Shown: positions 8,983 to 17,935, counted from the first letter of the stretch. The stretch is 64,000 nt of DNA from Bog-159 sp049520215 (GCA_049520215.1 JBEKPZ010000001.1:1-64000); one strand, 5' to 3'. Notes: generated by a model from the letters alone, not told the origin. Program-made: numbers and translations.

Positions 8983-10242
8983 ATGGAACGCCGCCATTTC
9001 CTAAGGACTGCGGGCGCACTCGCCCTGCTCCGTCCCGATGCCAGCCATCGCGTGCTCGCCGCTACGGTGGGCAACAATCGCGCCGCGGAGGATCTGGCGC
9101 GCGACGAGGATTTCTGGCGCGAGATTCAATCCGCCTTCACGCTGGACCGCAACATCATCAACCTGAACAACGGCGGCGTCAGCCCGTCGCCGCGCGTGGT
9201 GCAGGAGTCCATGCGCCGCTCTCTGGAGTTCAGCAACATCGCTCCGGCGCGCACCATGTGGGCGGTGTTGGAGCCGGAGGTGGAGAACGTGCGCCAAAGG
9301 CTGGCCGCCGATTTCGGTTGCGATCCGGAAGAGATGGCCATCACCCGCAACGCCTCGGAGTCCTTGGAAAACGTCCAGCAGGGCCTCGATCTGAAAGCCG
9401 GCGACGAAGTGCTGACCACGGATCAGGACTATCCGCGCATGATCACCACCTGGAAGCAGCGCGAGCGCCGCGAGGGCATCGTGCTGAAGACGATTTCCTT
9501 CCCCACGCCGCCGCCTTCGCTCGACGATCTCGCCGAACGCTTCGAGCGGGCCATCACGCCGCGCACGCGGGTCATCCATTTCTGCCACATCACCAACCTC
9601 ACCGGCCAGATCTTCCCGGTGCAGCGCATCTGCCAACTGGCGCGCAGCCGCGGCATCGAAGCCATTGTGGACGGCGCGCACGCCTACGCGCAGTTCCCCT
9701 TCAAGCACGCGGATCTCGATTGCGACTACTACGGAGTCAGCCTGCACAAGTGGCTGCTGGCGCCGCACGGCACCGGTTTCCTCTATGTGCGCAAATCCAA
9801 GATCGGCAAAGTGTGGCCGCTGATGGCCGCGCCGGTGGAGATGACGGACAACATTCGCAAGTTCGAGGAAATCGGCACGCATCCGGCGGCCAACCACAAC
9901 GCCATCTCCGACGCGCTGGAGTTTCACACGGCCATCGGCGTGGAGCGCAAGGCGGCCCGCCTGCGCTACCTGCGCAGTCTCTGGACCGATCGCCTCACCC
10001 GCCTGCCCCACGTATCCACGCCCACCAGTTCCGATCCCCGCCTAAGCTGCGGCATTGGGCTGCTCTCGGTGGAAGGCAAGGAGCCGGGCCCCTTGGCGGA
10101 CCAACTGTGGGAGAAGTACCGCATCCTCACCGTTGGCATCGTTCACCCGCAGTTCAAAGGCCTGCGCATCACGCCCAACGTTTATACCACCGTGCCCGAG
10201 ATCGAGACGTTCTGCGATGCGGTGGAGAAGCTGATCGCGTAA
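8983..10242 (+). CDS. Tat-exported class V aminotransferase (isopenicillin-N epimerase-like)
   Basis: PLP-dependent fold-type I enzyme of the aminotransferase class V/cysteine-desulfurase superfamily; substrate not predictable. The N-terminus MERRHFLRTAGALALLR is a twin-arginine signal (RRHFLR), so it should be folded and then exported. Family features: NLNNGGVSPSPR, substrate/PLP-binding ITRNASESLENV, the aspartate of IVDGAHAYAQFPF, and the PLP lysine in VSLHKWLLAPHGTGFLYV near residue 256. RBS GGGAGG lies 7 nt upstream of the ATG. A TACAAT at 8939-8944 may be its -10 box. The gene ends convergently with the methyltransferase at 10292. Confidence 0.85.
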   Translation: MERRHFLRTAGALALLRPDASHRVLAATVGNNRAAEDLARDEDFWREIQSAFTLDRNIINLNNGGVSPSPRVVQESMRRSLEFSNIAPARTMWAVLEPEVENVRQRLAADFGCDPEEMAITRNASESLENVQQGLDLKAGDEVLTTDQDYPRMITTWKQRERREGIVLKTISFPTPPPSLDDLAERFERAITPRTRVIHFCHITNLTGQIFPVQRICQLARSRGIEAIVDGAHAYAQFPFKHADLDCDYYGVSLHKWLLAPHGTGFLYVRKSKIGKVWPLMAAPVEMTDNIRKFEEIGTHPAANHNAISDALEFHTAIGVERKAARLRYLRSLWTDRLTRLPHVSTPTSSDPRLSCGIGLLSVEGKEPGPLADQLWEKYRILTVGIVHPQFKGLRITPNVYTTVPEIETFCDAVEKLIA

Positions 10243-10268
10243 GTTGCGGCTAGGCCGCGACTTGGACT

Positions 10269-10287
10269 TCGCCGTCTCATGACGGCG
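10269..10287. terminator. Hairpin between convergent genes
   Basis: CGCCGTC / GACGGCG stem with a TCAT loop lying in the 49-bp gap between two convergent stops. It has no T-tract, so it may be a transcript-stabilising or factor-assisted end rather than a classical intrinsic terminator. Confidence 0.4.
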
Positions 10288-10291
10288 TACA

Positions 10292-11392
10292 CTAATCTAA
10301 GCGCCAGCCGTCATGTGTCCAGGGCACCATGTCCGGATAGCTAATGTACTTGCCGATGCCGGTCAAATCCGGCAAGGAGCTGGCCCCGCTGCTGGTTGCA
10401 AATACCACCCAGCTCTGGCCGTGTGGATGGGGCCAGTCCAGATGCTTGCACACCAAGGCCTGCTCCCCGGCCAGGCGATCCATCAAATCGGGCCGGAAGC
10501 TGGAACGGCCCGCGTGGATCCATTCCTCGTCCACATAGTTCGCATCCCCTTTGAAGTAAGTGGCGGCCAACATCCCGGACGGTTGCATCGCCTTTTTGGC
10601 TTCCGACAGACACCGCCTCATCTGGGTTTGCGAGGACTGCGAAAAGACCGAATGGGCCAGGATGAAATCGAACTGCTGGCCGAAAGCGGTCAGCGTGAAG
10701 TCCGGATCGTTACTGAACTTGGGCTGCCTGATACGGATCAGGTCCCGGCCGACTTCGTTTTGAATGCCCTCTTCGATCAACCACTGTTCGGGTTCCACTC
10801 CGAAGTAACGCCCGGGCCGCAGATAGGGGATGAAAAGCCGACCGGCGCGCAACGAGCCGCAACCCACATCCAACAGATAGTGGTCGTCCCGCAATCCGAG
10901 AAAGGTCAATAGGTTGAACTGCATGGCGGCGGCCACGTCGTAGTTTTCGGGGGGTCCTACATAGGAGCGATAAAGAGATGGGCCCGTCGAATCCGTGGTG
11001 CCCGATCTGTCCGGTTTGCGAAGGGCGAATTTGACGTCCTTCAATGCCCCCCGTTCCAGACGCAGCGTGATGCGCGCACCTACCTGGTTCACTTTACGCG
11101 CTTTGAGCTTGTTCGACGTTACCACGACATCGACGTCGACCGTGTTCCCTTCCACGGAGATTTCATCCACGCGGGTGACCCGTAGATCGGCGGCGAAAAA
11201 ATCCCGGTGCCAGTTCTCGATTCCTTTCAGGCCGCGAAACGAGCGCCATAGGAAGTGAAAGGTGGTATCTTCATTACAAAAGGACAGGCAGCGTTCCACA
11301 TCCCGCGAGTCAAATGCTTTCAGGTAGTCGAGCACTGGCGGTTTTACGTCCGCTATCGCTGGCGCGAAAAGCTTGCCTTGCATGTATGACAC
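10292..11392 (-). CDS. SnoaL-like domain fused to a class I SAM methyltransferase
   Basis: Two-domain cytoplasmic protein. Residues 15-115 resemble an NTF2/SnoaL-like fold (VLDYLKAFDSRDVERCLSFC, FRGLKGIENWHRDFF), normally a small-ligand pocket. Residues 145-350 are a Rossmann methyltransferase with motif I LLDVGCGSLRAGRLFIPYL, an acidic loop residue in FGVEPEQWLIEEG, and the motif IV-like FDFILAHSVFSQSS. The methyltransferase half is typical of enzymes placed near sugar or peptide modification genes, but no such genes adjoin it. Substrate unknown. The gene is convergent with the aminotransferase at 8983 and divides from the upstream secreted-protein gene by about 90 nt. Confidence 0.75.
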   Translation of the reverse strand: MSYMQGKLFAPAIADVKPPVLDYLKAFDSRDVERCLSFCNEDTTFHFLWRSFRGLKGIENWHRDFFAADLRVTRVDEISVEGNTVDVDVVVTSNKLKARKVNQVGARITLRLERGALKDVKFALRKPDRSGTTDSTGPSLYRSYVGPPENYDVAAAMQFNLLTFLGLRDDHYLLDVGCGSLRAGRLFIPYLRPGRYFGVEPEQWLIEEGIQNEVGRDLIRIRQPKFSNDPDFTLTAFGQQFDFILAHSVFSQSSQTQMRRCLSEAKKAMQPSGMLAATYFKGDANYVDEEWIHAGRSSFRPDLMDRLAGEQALVCKHLDWPHPHGQSWVVFATSSGASSLPDLTGIGKYISYPDMVPWTHDGWRLD

Positions 11393-11481
11393 CCACGACT
11401 ACGAGCCCAAGCGTAAGCCAGCAGGTGCGCCCGGGCGGCCGCGCAAGGCGAGGACGCTGACACGGGGGGCGCTCCACCATT

Positions 11482-12405
11482 TCATTGAATGTGGATAGAC
11501 ACGGGGCCGGCCGTCTGGCCGTCCGCCGTCAGCACCACGTCCACCCGCCCCATCCCGGCCAGGCTGCGCGGAAGTTCCACGATGACCTCGTCCAACCCAG
11601 CGAAATGGCCGGACGCCCCGGAATATAGCACCGGCACGTCTTGTCCCGCGATCCGCACATGAACCTCGGACGCGTCGCGCACGCCGGACGTGTAAAACTG
11701 CAGCATCACCTTGTCCGACGCTAATAGATCGACCGGCGCCCCCCGCAGCGGCCGCACGGATTGCGTCCCGTCTGCATGGGCCGTGATTACCTCGACGGAA
11801 TCGCCATGCAGCAGCGTGTCCGCTTTGGGGCCAGCCCCAGGTGTGACACTGCCAGCCGCGGTTCCAATCACCGCCAACTCGGTGGCCACACTACTTTGTG
11901 AATAGGCGAAGCCCGAATTCGCTGTGACGATCGAGACAGTCGGAAAAGCAGCGATGCTTGTGGATGTCAGGGAGCCTGCCGGCAGCGCGATGCTCGCGTG
12001 GATGTTAATCGCATTACCGAATACTGTTAACGGACCCTCCACCTGGACCGAGTCCGGGCCGGTGGCCGGCAGCGCCAAGATGAGAGTCATGGGGGTGGGT
12101 GGTATGGTGTACGGCGCCAGGACCTTGGAAGACTTAACTGTGCCGGTCAACTGAATGGAAGTATAGGCGGCGTAGCCCGGGCCCGTTTGTGTCGGCTTTA
12201 GGGACTCGCAGGCGACCAGAGTGATGTGGAACGGCTCACCTGCCAGCCCGAGCTTGTCGGCCCCGCTAACCACATTGGCCCCAAACGTCCCCGAGGCTTG
12301 ATAAGCGATTACCGGGGCCGAGCACGATGCAACCAGGTCTTCCGAGCCGGCCAAGCCACACATCAGTGCTGCCGCCATCGCCACAGACCGCATCGTTACA
12401 CCCAT
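11482..12405 (-). CDS. Hypothetical secreted protein
   Basis: I do not recognise a named family. The start at 12405 is supported by AGGAGA about 10 nt upstream. Residues 1-25 form a signal peptide (MRSVAMAAALMCGLAG); the start could also be the ATG four codons in. The mature part is Thr/Ser/Val-rich, beta-strand-like, with few charged residues. Its C-terminal third (LLASDKVMLQFYTSGVRDA, VRIAGQDVPVLYSGA, VDVVLTADGQTAGPVSIHI) resembles the bacterial Ig/IPT-type C-terminal domain repeated in Solibacter-like surface proteins. Three phased CAATTCAAA-type repeats lie about 80-110 nt upstream. Confidence 0.6.
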   Translation of the reverse strand: MGVTMRSVAMAAALMCGLAGSEDLVASCSAPVIAYQASGTFGANVVSGADKLGLAGEPFHITLVACESLKPTQTGPGYAAYTSIQLTGTVKSSKVLAPYTIPPTPMTLILALPATGPDSVQVEGPLTVFGNAINIHASIALPAGSLTSTSIAAFPTVSIVTANSGFAYSQSSVATELAVIGTAAGSVTPGAGPKADTLLHGDSVEVITAHADGTQSVRPLRGAPVDLLASDKVMLQFYTSGVRDASEVHVRIAGQDVPVLYSGASGHFAGLDEVIVELPRSLAGMGRVDVVLTADGQTAGPVSIHIQ

Positions 12406-12483
12406 TGAATTCTTTCTCCTTTTGATATCCCCATTGACGGATTCATAGAGTTTAGATCGCTCTGACTGCCGAAGTCAAGTCGC

Positions 12484-12513
12484 AAAATTGTCTTTGAATT
12501 GTCATTTGAATTG
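12484..12513 (-). promoter_or_regulatory. Phased CAATTCAAA-type direct repeats
   Basis: Read on the minus strand, CAATTCAAA, CAATTCAAA and CAATTTT follow each other at 11-12 bp steps. They lie about 80-110 nt upstream of the secreted-protein start at 12405, suggesting an activator or repressor site spaced by one helical turn. No protein is assigned. Confidence 0.35.
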
Positions 12514-12559
12514 CCGTTGAGCCGATGCGTGCCACTGCATCCGATTACGCGAGCCGGCG

Positions 12560-13087
12560 CTAGCTGAGGTGAAGCTGGGTAGTCCCTTCCGGAGCGGCCA
12601 CCCAGGTGTGCGCGGCGCGGTCGTGAATGGCCTGATATACGGGACTGCGGTGCAGCACCACCAGATGAGCTCCGAACCAGATTAGGGCGAGGAGGCGGCC
12701 GCCCGGGATGACCGCGAACACCAGGAAGGGTCCGTCTTTGACCAGGGTGCGGCCAGCGGCCTGTAGCGGGGTTGGCCGGTCTGCCTGCGAATTGTATACG
12801 CGCAATTCCATAAATCGCTTGCCAAGGGTGGCCTGCCACTGCGAGGATTCAAACGCTGTGAAGTAACCGATCCAGATGACCATGACGAGAGACAGATTGA
12901 AAAGAACGAAGAGAACGCCGGCAAGGCCACCGGCGACGGGCTTCGTCAGGATGGCCTGTCCCAGTCCCAGAAACGCGCCGGCCAGCAGAACAATGAGAAT
13001 AGAATCGAGGAAGCGAGCCATGTAACGGGCGCCCAGCAGGCCCTCGGTAGTCAAACCGGCGGGCACGCGGACTTCACCGTCAGACAT
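12560..13087 (-). CDS. RDD-family membrane protein
   Basis: Small polytopic inner-membrane protein of the RDD family, whose roles are poorly defined (some members are linked to ion or compatible-solute transport). Family marks: RYMARFLDSILIVLLAGAF with the R...D pair in helix 1, a second helix FNLSLVMVIWIGYFTAF, the loop WQATLGKRFMELRV, a third hydrophobic stretch, and the terminal HDRAAHTWV segment. Length 175 is normal. It diverges from the small gene at 13118, the two starts being only 30 nt apart. Confidence 0.82.
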   Translation of the reverse strand: MSDGEVRVPAGLTTEGLLGARYMARFLDSILIVLLAGAFLGLGQAILTKPVAGGLAGVLFVLFNLSLVMVIWIGYFTAFESSQWQATLGKRFMELRVYNSQADRPTPLQAAGRTLVKDGPFLVFAVIPGGRLLALIWFGAHLVVLHRSPVYQAIHDRAAHTWVAAPEGTTQLHLS

Positions 13088-13117
13088 GGCCTTCAGTATG
13101 GCACACTAGAAAAACGC

Positions 13118-13555
13118 ATGAGTTTTCTGGACAACCTCGAAAGCAACCTGAAGAGCATGGAATCGCGGGAAGAGCGCGGCGATCAACACAGCCGCGATGC
13201 GAAATCGCGGGATGCCGAACGCGCGCGGGCGCAGGCTTCCGCGGCGTGCGCGGAGCAGCTCAGGAAGAGTCCCTATGCGGCGGAGTTGCTGAAGCAGGCC
13301 ACCCGGCTCGGGCATGCCACGCGCACCAAGGTCCACCTGGCCTGGCTGGGCACCACGCTGCGGCTCGAAGCGCGCGCATGCAAGCTGGAATTGCGGCCCA
13401 CGCCGGAGGGCGTAGTCGCCGCTTTCATCGAGAATAACGCCGAGGTGCGCAGCGTGCCCGTGGATCTCGCCGCCAATCCGGAGAGCCTGGCGCGCGAGTG
13501 GCTGGCGTCGCTGCCGCCGGTTCCAGCGGCCCCGGCCGAGGCGGAATCGGACTAG
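13118..13555 (+). CDS. Conserved hypothetical protein with charged N-terminal helix
   Basis: Not recognised. No signal peptide or membrane helix. Residues 1-60 are strongly charged and probably helical (NLESNLKSMESREERGDQHS; many R/E/D). Residues 80-120 look like a small alpha/beta domain (KVHLAWLGTTLRLEARACKL). A Pro/Ala-rich tail ends the protein. The start lies 30 nt from the divergent RDD gene, with ACTAGA at 13105-13110 as a weak -10 candidate and no clear RBS, so a leaderless message is possible. Confidence 0.55.
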   Translation: MSFLDNLESNLKSMESREERGDQHSRDAKSRDAERARAQASAACAEQLRKSPYAAELLKQATRLGHATRTKVHLAWLGTTLRLEARACKLELRPTPEGVVAAFIENNAEVRSVPVDLAANPESLAREWLASLPPVPAAPAEAESD

Positions 13556-13580
13556 GGCGAGTTCACGCCAAGTGGCTTTC

Positions 13581-13827
13581 GTGGGGCGGGACTCCAGTCC
13601 TGCGGCCGACGTCCACGTCGGCCCTGTTAGCACCGCGATGCGGCTGATTCCGTTGGCGAGCAGCGGGTCCTGGAGGACCCGCGCACGGTTCGAAAACCCA
13701 GCCGGAACGAATTGGAAAAAAAGGCGGTCTGGAGACCCGCCGCAGGCGTGGACGCCCGCCCCACACCGCTTTCATCACTATTCGTGGGCCGCAGGCCCAT
13801 CTTGACAGACCTGGAGGTCCGCCCCAC
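13581..13827. repeat. Cluster of three double-hairpin elements
   Basis: This gap of about 300 bp between genes holds three elements. 13581-13623 (minus orientation): stems GGCCGACGT/ACGTCGGCC and GGACT/AGTCC, near-identical to 38445-38488. 13723-13765: GGCGGTCT/AGACCCGCC and GGCGT/ACGCC, near-identical to 55327-55370. 13784-13827: TGGGCC/GGCCCA and GACCT/AGGTC. Each ends in CGCCCCAC. No coding potential is evident between them. Confidence 0.78.
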
Positions 13828-13850
13828 GGTGCGTGAACAGGCCTGTCCAG

Positions 13851-14456
13851 CTACAGATTGGCATTCGGCTCCAGACTGCGCCAAAGATACCAGGCGGCCA
13901 CGGTGCAGTAGGGATGCCAGCGCGCGCCGAGGACTTCGATCTCGGCGGGTTGGGGCAGTTCGGCGAAGCCGTACGCCTTGCGAATTGCCGCACGAATTCC
14001 CAGATCGCCGATGGGCAATACGTTGGTGCGGCGTAGTGCGAAGATCAGGAACATGTGCGCGGTCCAAACGCCCACGCCCTTCACCTTGGTGAGCCGCTCG
14101 ATCACCTCGGCATCCGGGAGCGCGGGCAGTTCGGTGAAAGCGACTGTGCCCGCGCGCGTGAGGCGCGCCAGATCGCGAATGTAGGCGGTTTTCTGCTTCG
14201 ACAGGCCCAGTTTCCGCATCTTCGCGGGCCGCAGCGCCAGGGTATTTTCCGGGGTCAGCAGGCCTCCGGGGACCGCCGCCGCCAGGCGTCCGAAGATCAC
14301 CTGCGCGACACGTCCGCTAAGCTGCTGGTAGACGATGGACTTGACCAGCGTCTCGAAGCCCGGATCGCGAAACTCGATGCGGTAAGGGCCGACTTGCCGG
14401 ATGATGCCGCCCATCACCGGATCGGCGGCTTGCAGATGGCGGATGGCTTTGCGCAT
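13851..14456 (-). CDS. DNA-3-methyladenine glycosylase II-like (HhH-GPD) enzyme
   Basis: Base-excision repair glycosylase of the HhH-GPD superfamily, AlkA side. It removes alkylated bases from DNA. Visible features: an N-terminal PFETLVKSIVYQQLSG-type segment (here FETLVKSIVYQQLSGRVAQ), the helix-hairpin-helix LTKVKGVGVWTAHMFLIF, and the catalytic aspartate in VLPIGDLGIRAAIRKAYG about 20 residues further on. About 200 residues, the usual size of the short bacterial AlkA2 type. The ATG at 14456 matches family N-termini; an in-frame ATG at 14492 is possible. It is divergent from the VWA gene at 14502. Confidence 0.85.
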   Translation of the reverse strand: MRKAIRHLQAADPVMGGIIRQVGPYRIEFRDPGFETLVKSIVYQQLSGRVAQVIFGRLAAAVPGGLLTPENTLALRPAKMRKLGLSKQKTAYIRDLARLTRAGTVAFTELPALPDAEVIERLTKVKGVGVWTAHMFLIFALRRTNVLPIGDLGIRAAIRKAYGFAELPQPAEIEVLGARWHPYCTVAAWYLWRSLEPNANL

Positions 14457-14501
14457 TATTGTAACAGGGCTGCTATCAGCCACGTCCGTCATTGTAACCC
14501 T

Positions 14502-15512
14502 ATGGCCCTGACCAAAGCCCCCATCAAACGGGGAATCGCATCTTTGTTCCTGCTGGCGATGCTGCCGGCGCTTCCTGCGTTGCCGCAGGAGAAGCCCGCC
14601 GAAGACGCACCGCCTTCCATTACGGTCGACGTTTCGCTGGTCAACATACTGGCTTCGGTGCATGACAAGCACGGCGGCCTGATCGGCAACCTGACCAAGG
14701 ATGACTTCACCGTCCTAGAAGATGGCAAGCCACAAACCATCAAATATTTCACGCGTGAAACCGACCTGCCGCTGACCATCGGCCTGCTGATCGACGTCAG
14801 CGCCAGCCAGAGAAACCTGCTGGATATCGAGAAGCGCGCCGCCCACCAATTCTTCTCGCAGGTTCTGCGCAAGAAGGACGAAGCCTTTCTTATCAGTTTT
14901 GGCGAGGATTCCGAGTTGCTGCAGGATTACACGAATTCACCCAAACTGCTGCAAGCGGGCCTCTCCCAGTTGCAGGTCAATTCCGGGGCCTCCGGCTTCG
15001 GGCCGGGCCCCGTTCCCACCATCAGCCAGCCGCGCGGCACTGTGCTGTACGACGCCGTATATCTCGCGGCGAACGAAAAGCTGCGCGCCGAGGTGGGGCG
15101 CAAGGTCATCGTCCTGATCACCGACGGCATCGACGAGGGCAGCAAGCTGAAGATCGAGGAAGCCATCGAGGCCGCGCAGAAGTCGGACGTCGTCATCTAC
15201 AGCATCGACTATGCCGATCCAAGCGCCTACGGCCGAGGCCCGTTTTCGTTCGGCGGCGTAAGCGATTTTGCGCTGCAAAGGATGTCCGGCGATACTGGGG
15301 GCCGCGTTTTCAAAGTGGACCGCAAGCAAACCCTGGACGACGCCTTCAAGGAACTGCAGGACGAAATGCGCAGCCAGTACGCCATCGCCTACACCTCGAC
15401 CAGCCCGGAGCAGGACGGCCGTTTCCGCAAACTGATCGTGAAAGTGGGGGACAAGAACCTGAAGGTGCAGGTGCGCAAAGGCTACTACGCGATTAAGCCC
15501 GAGAAGAGCTGA
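14502..15512 (+). CDS. VWFA-related Acidobacterial-domain secreted protein
   Basis: Exported von Willebrand A-type protein of the family first defined in Acidobacteria; function unknown, probably adhesion or complex assembly. Signal peptide at residues 1-28 (IASLFLLAMLPALPALPQ). The pre-VWA segment shows the hallmark ITVDVSLVNILASVHDKHG and LTKDDFTVLEDGKPQTI. The VWA domain begins LTIGLLIDVSASQ with the MIDAS motif D-x-S-x-S, and includes KVIVLITDGIDEGS. The tail QYAIAYTSTSPEQDGRFRKL is also typical. Its 3' end overlaps the convergent reductase gene by 20 nt. Confidence 0.88.
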   Translation: MALTKAPIKRGIASLFLLAMLPALPALPQEKPAEDAPPSITVDVSLVNILASVHDKHGGLIGNLTKDDFTVLEDGKPQTIKYFTRETDLPLTIGLLIDVSASQRNLLDIEKRAAHQFFSQVLRKKDEAFLISFGEDSELLQDYTNSPKLLQAGLSQLQVNSGASGFGPGPVPTISQPRGTVLYDAVYLAANEKLRAEVGRKVIVLITDGIDEGSKLKIEEAIEAAQKSDVVIYSIDYADPSAYGRGPFSFGGVSDFALQRMSGDTGGRVFKVDRKQTLDDAFKELQDEMRSQYAIAYTSTSPEQDGRFRKLIVKVGDKNLKVQVRKGYYAIKPEKS

Positions 15513-16386
15513 GCATCTTCTCGCGCGCCGCGAAGTAGAGGCGCAGCGCGTCCTCCAGCGGCGGCATCGGGCCGATTCCCAGGCTTTCGATCCTGGCATT
15601 CGATAGCGCCGAAAACTTGGGACGGCGCGCGGCCGTGCGGTGTTCGCGCTCGCTGGTCGCGTGCAGCTCCACGGCCTGGCCCGGCAAGGCCACCGCGAAG
15701 ATCGCCTGCGCGTAACGATACCAGGAAATGGGCGCGCCGCCGCCCATGTGGAAGATGCCGGTCTGGCCGCGTTCCACCAGGTCGATGGTGCGGGCGGCCA
15801 GCAATGGCGCGTAGGTGGGCGACGCCACGTGGTCCTCCGTTACGCGGATGGGCTGCCCGGAGCGCGCCAGCCGCAACATCAATTCGACGAAATTGCCGCG
15901 CGCGGTGTGCAGTCCGCCCGGCCCGAAGACGCCGGAGGTGCGCACGATCAGCGGCGCGTCCAGGTAAGCCTGCGTGTAAAGCTCGCCGGCCAGTTTCGAG
16001 ACACCGTAAGCGCCCAGCGGATGCGTGGGGTCGCTTTCCACATACGGCCGGCCGGCTCTGCCGTCGAAGACGTAATCCGTCGAGAAGTGTACGAAGAGAG
16101 CGTCCAGTTGGCGGCACGCCAGCGCCAGGTTGCGCACCGCGAGGGCATTCACCAGGAAGGCCGCCTGCGGTTCGCTCTCCGCCACATCCACCTGGTTGTA
16201 TGCCGCGGCATTGAAAACGATCTCGGGGTCCCACGGCGTCAGCAGGCTTTCCACCTGCCGGTTATCCGTGATGTCCAATTGGTCCCGGTCCCAGCCGATG
16301 GTTTGGTATCCGCGCTGGTTCAGTTCCGCAACCAGTTCCACGCCGAGTTGCCCGGCACTTCCGATTACCGCTGCTTTTCGTGCCAT
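15493..16386 (-). CDS. rfbD: dTDP-4-dehydrorhamnose reductase-like (RmlD) sugar reductase
   Basis: NAD(P)-dependent short-chain-type reductase predicted to reduce dTDP-4-keto-rhamnose in dTDP-L-rhamnose synthesis. Rossmann motif GSAGQLGVELVAEL at the N-terminus, the NAAAYNQVDVAE segment, FVHFSTDYVFDG, and the catalytic Tyr/Lys pair in YGVSKLAGE (residues about 126-134). C-terminal RPKFSALSNARIESLG matches the family. Length 297 is normal. The other rml genes are absent here, so the exact sugar is uncertain. It overlaps the convergent VWA gene at its 3' end by 20 nt. Confidence 0.83.
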   Translation of the reverse strand: MARKAAVIGSAGQLGVELVAELNQRGYQTIGWDRDQLDITDNRQVESLLTPWDPEIVFNAAAYNQVDVAESEPQAAFLVNALAVRNLALACRQLDALFVHFSTDYVFDGRAGRPYVESDPTHPLGAYGVSKLAGELYTQAYLDAPLIVRTSGVFGPGGLHTARGNFVELMLRLARSGQPIRVTEDHVASPTYAPLLAARTIDLVERGQTGIFHMGGGAPISWYRYAQAIFAVALPGQAVELHATSEREHRTAARRPKFSALSNARIESLGIGPMPPLEDALRLYFAAREKMLSSSRA

Positions 16387-16428
16387 AGCAAGTACGAGGA
16401 TAGCATCTGGGCCACTTTCAGGCGGCCC

Positions 16429-17825
16429 CTACATATTCAATTGGGTCAACGTGGCGGCGCGCAGGGCGGCGCGGCGGCGGAAGTCGTCGGCGTTCGCAAA
16501 TGGCAGCCTCGCGCGCTCGGCGGCGAAACGTGCGATCTCCTCGTCGGTGATGCCGGGGACCAGCCGCAGCACACCTTCCTGCACGGTATTCGCGTCGAAC
16601 CGCAGCGGCGCGTTTTCGCCGAACGCCACGAGTCGCACGATGACTGCCGGCACGGTGCAAACGATCTCGGGCGCGATACGCGAGTGGAGGACCTGCGGAT
16701 CGGCCATCACCAGTTCGCGCCAGCGCTTGCGCGCCGCATTGATGGCGTCGCGGTTGAGATGCTCCAGGTCCAGCCGGAGACTCGCCATGTAATGCTCGCG
16801 CCACAGCGCGCCCGCGCCAGGGTCGACGAACACGCCGTGGCTCAGGTCGTTCAGCGCGTCCACGATTGCGGCGCGCTCGCCCGGATAGAGGCGCATGTAG
16901 GCGGTCACCAGTTCGATCAGCCACGGCGTGGAGATATCGGTTTTCGCCGCGGCGAACATAGTGGCCATGGCGTGCAGCATTTGATCATCCCGCTGGGCGA
17001 CGGTTTCTTCCGTGGGGAGATCGGCGCCGCGCATGGCGAACAGAGTGGAAAAATCGCGGGATCTCTCCAACTGCACGCGCAGGTAATCCGGCCCGCGGAA
17101 GGCGCTCTCGAATGCGAAGTAGTTCTCGCGCACGTCGTAGTAGCGCGCCATGTCTTGCGAGAAAGTCGTCAGATCGGACGCGCCGCGGTAATACTCGTTC
17201 TGGCGATAGGGTGCGTCGCCGAATCCGACGGCGTAATGCTGGTAGCGCCAGCGCAGGTCCGCGCCGTGCGCCAGGTGCGCCGCCAGGGTCTCCAGATGAA
17301 TGGCCCAGCCTTCGCTGAACGCGGTAGTGCGGTCCGAGAGCGCGGCGGTCGAATGCGAAATCGATGCCACCTCGCGCCCATCCAGGCGGCGGCCGCCTGC
17401 GAGCATGTCCATCGCCACGTGGCCGGTCTCGTGATACATGGTGGTCTCGAACCATTCCGGCGCCGCTTCCAGCAGGATATAGGCGGTGCGCGGATACTCC
17501 TTCACGCCGTCGCTGGTTTCGAGCCGGAATCCGACGGCTGCATGATTGCCGCCCTTCACCAGCGCGACGTAGTATCCGGAACATTCGCCCCAGGCGCGGC
17601 GATGCGGGCGGCCTGCGCGTACAGGCGCAGCGCGCGCTCGGCCGATTCATTGCGCAGCCACGGTTGGTACTTCGATGCGTCGGACACGCGCCGGTAGAGG
17701 GGCATGTTCTCGCGGATCTCGGCAGACGCCGTATTCACCTTCCCGGCCGGCTCGAGGAAAACTACGTTGGGCAATTCCGCGGCGGCGGCGCAGGAGGCCA
17801 TCAGGCACACCCAAAGCAGGCGCAT
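16429..17825 (-). pseudogene. Secreted HExxH metallopeptidase-like protein with a frameshift
   Basis: The ATG at 17825 starts a signal peptide (MRLLWVCLMASCAAAAELP), and a TACAAT lies 12 nt upstream (17838-17843). That frame ends at 17556, but the neighbouring frame continues seamlessly as GECSGYYVALVKGGNHAAV from about 17590 and runs to 16429. It carries HETGH (MYHETGHVAMDML), a zinc-protease signature, and FSEGWAIHLE downstream, a possible third-ligand region. A C-terminal LVPGITDEEIARF resembles a helix-hairpin-helix. Total length 1397 nt is not a multiple of three, fitting one lost or gained base near 17585-17600. Family not recognised. Alternatively the downstream part alone is expressed from ATG 17559. 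Confidence 0.62.
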
Positions 17826-17866
17826 ATTCCGAAGACGATTGTACCCGGGTACTCTTAGTTGGAAGA

Positions 17867-17906
17867 GCGGGGCTAAAGCCCCGCGCGGGCTGAAGCCCGC
17901 CCTCCA
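17867..17906 (+). repeat. Double-hairpin element upstream of hutH
   Basis: Stem 1 GCGGGGCT/AGCCCCGC around AA, spacer GC, stem 2 GGGCT/AGCCC around GA, tail GCCCTCCA. It is identical over 40 nt to 58096-58135 and one base different from 57139-57178. It lies between divergent genes, 30 nt upstream of hutH. Confidence 0.78.
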
Positions 17907-17935
17907 GGGTCCAGGATTGGGGACAATGGTACGCA

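Noticed and set aside
13581..13827. Palindromes as ordinary intrinsic terminators
   Set aside because: They lack T-tracts, occur upstream of genes and inside coding leaders, and share a sequence tail, which fits a dispersed repeat family better.
15640..17697. A 685-codon plus-strand frame across the reductase and metallopeptidase genes
   Set aside because: It is the antisense of two genes with recognisable motifs, and its product is Arg/His/Gln-rich with no family resemblance.
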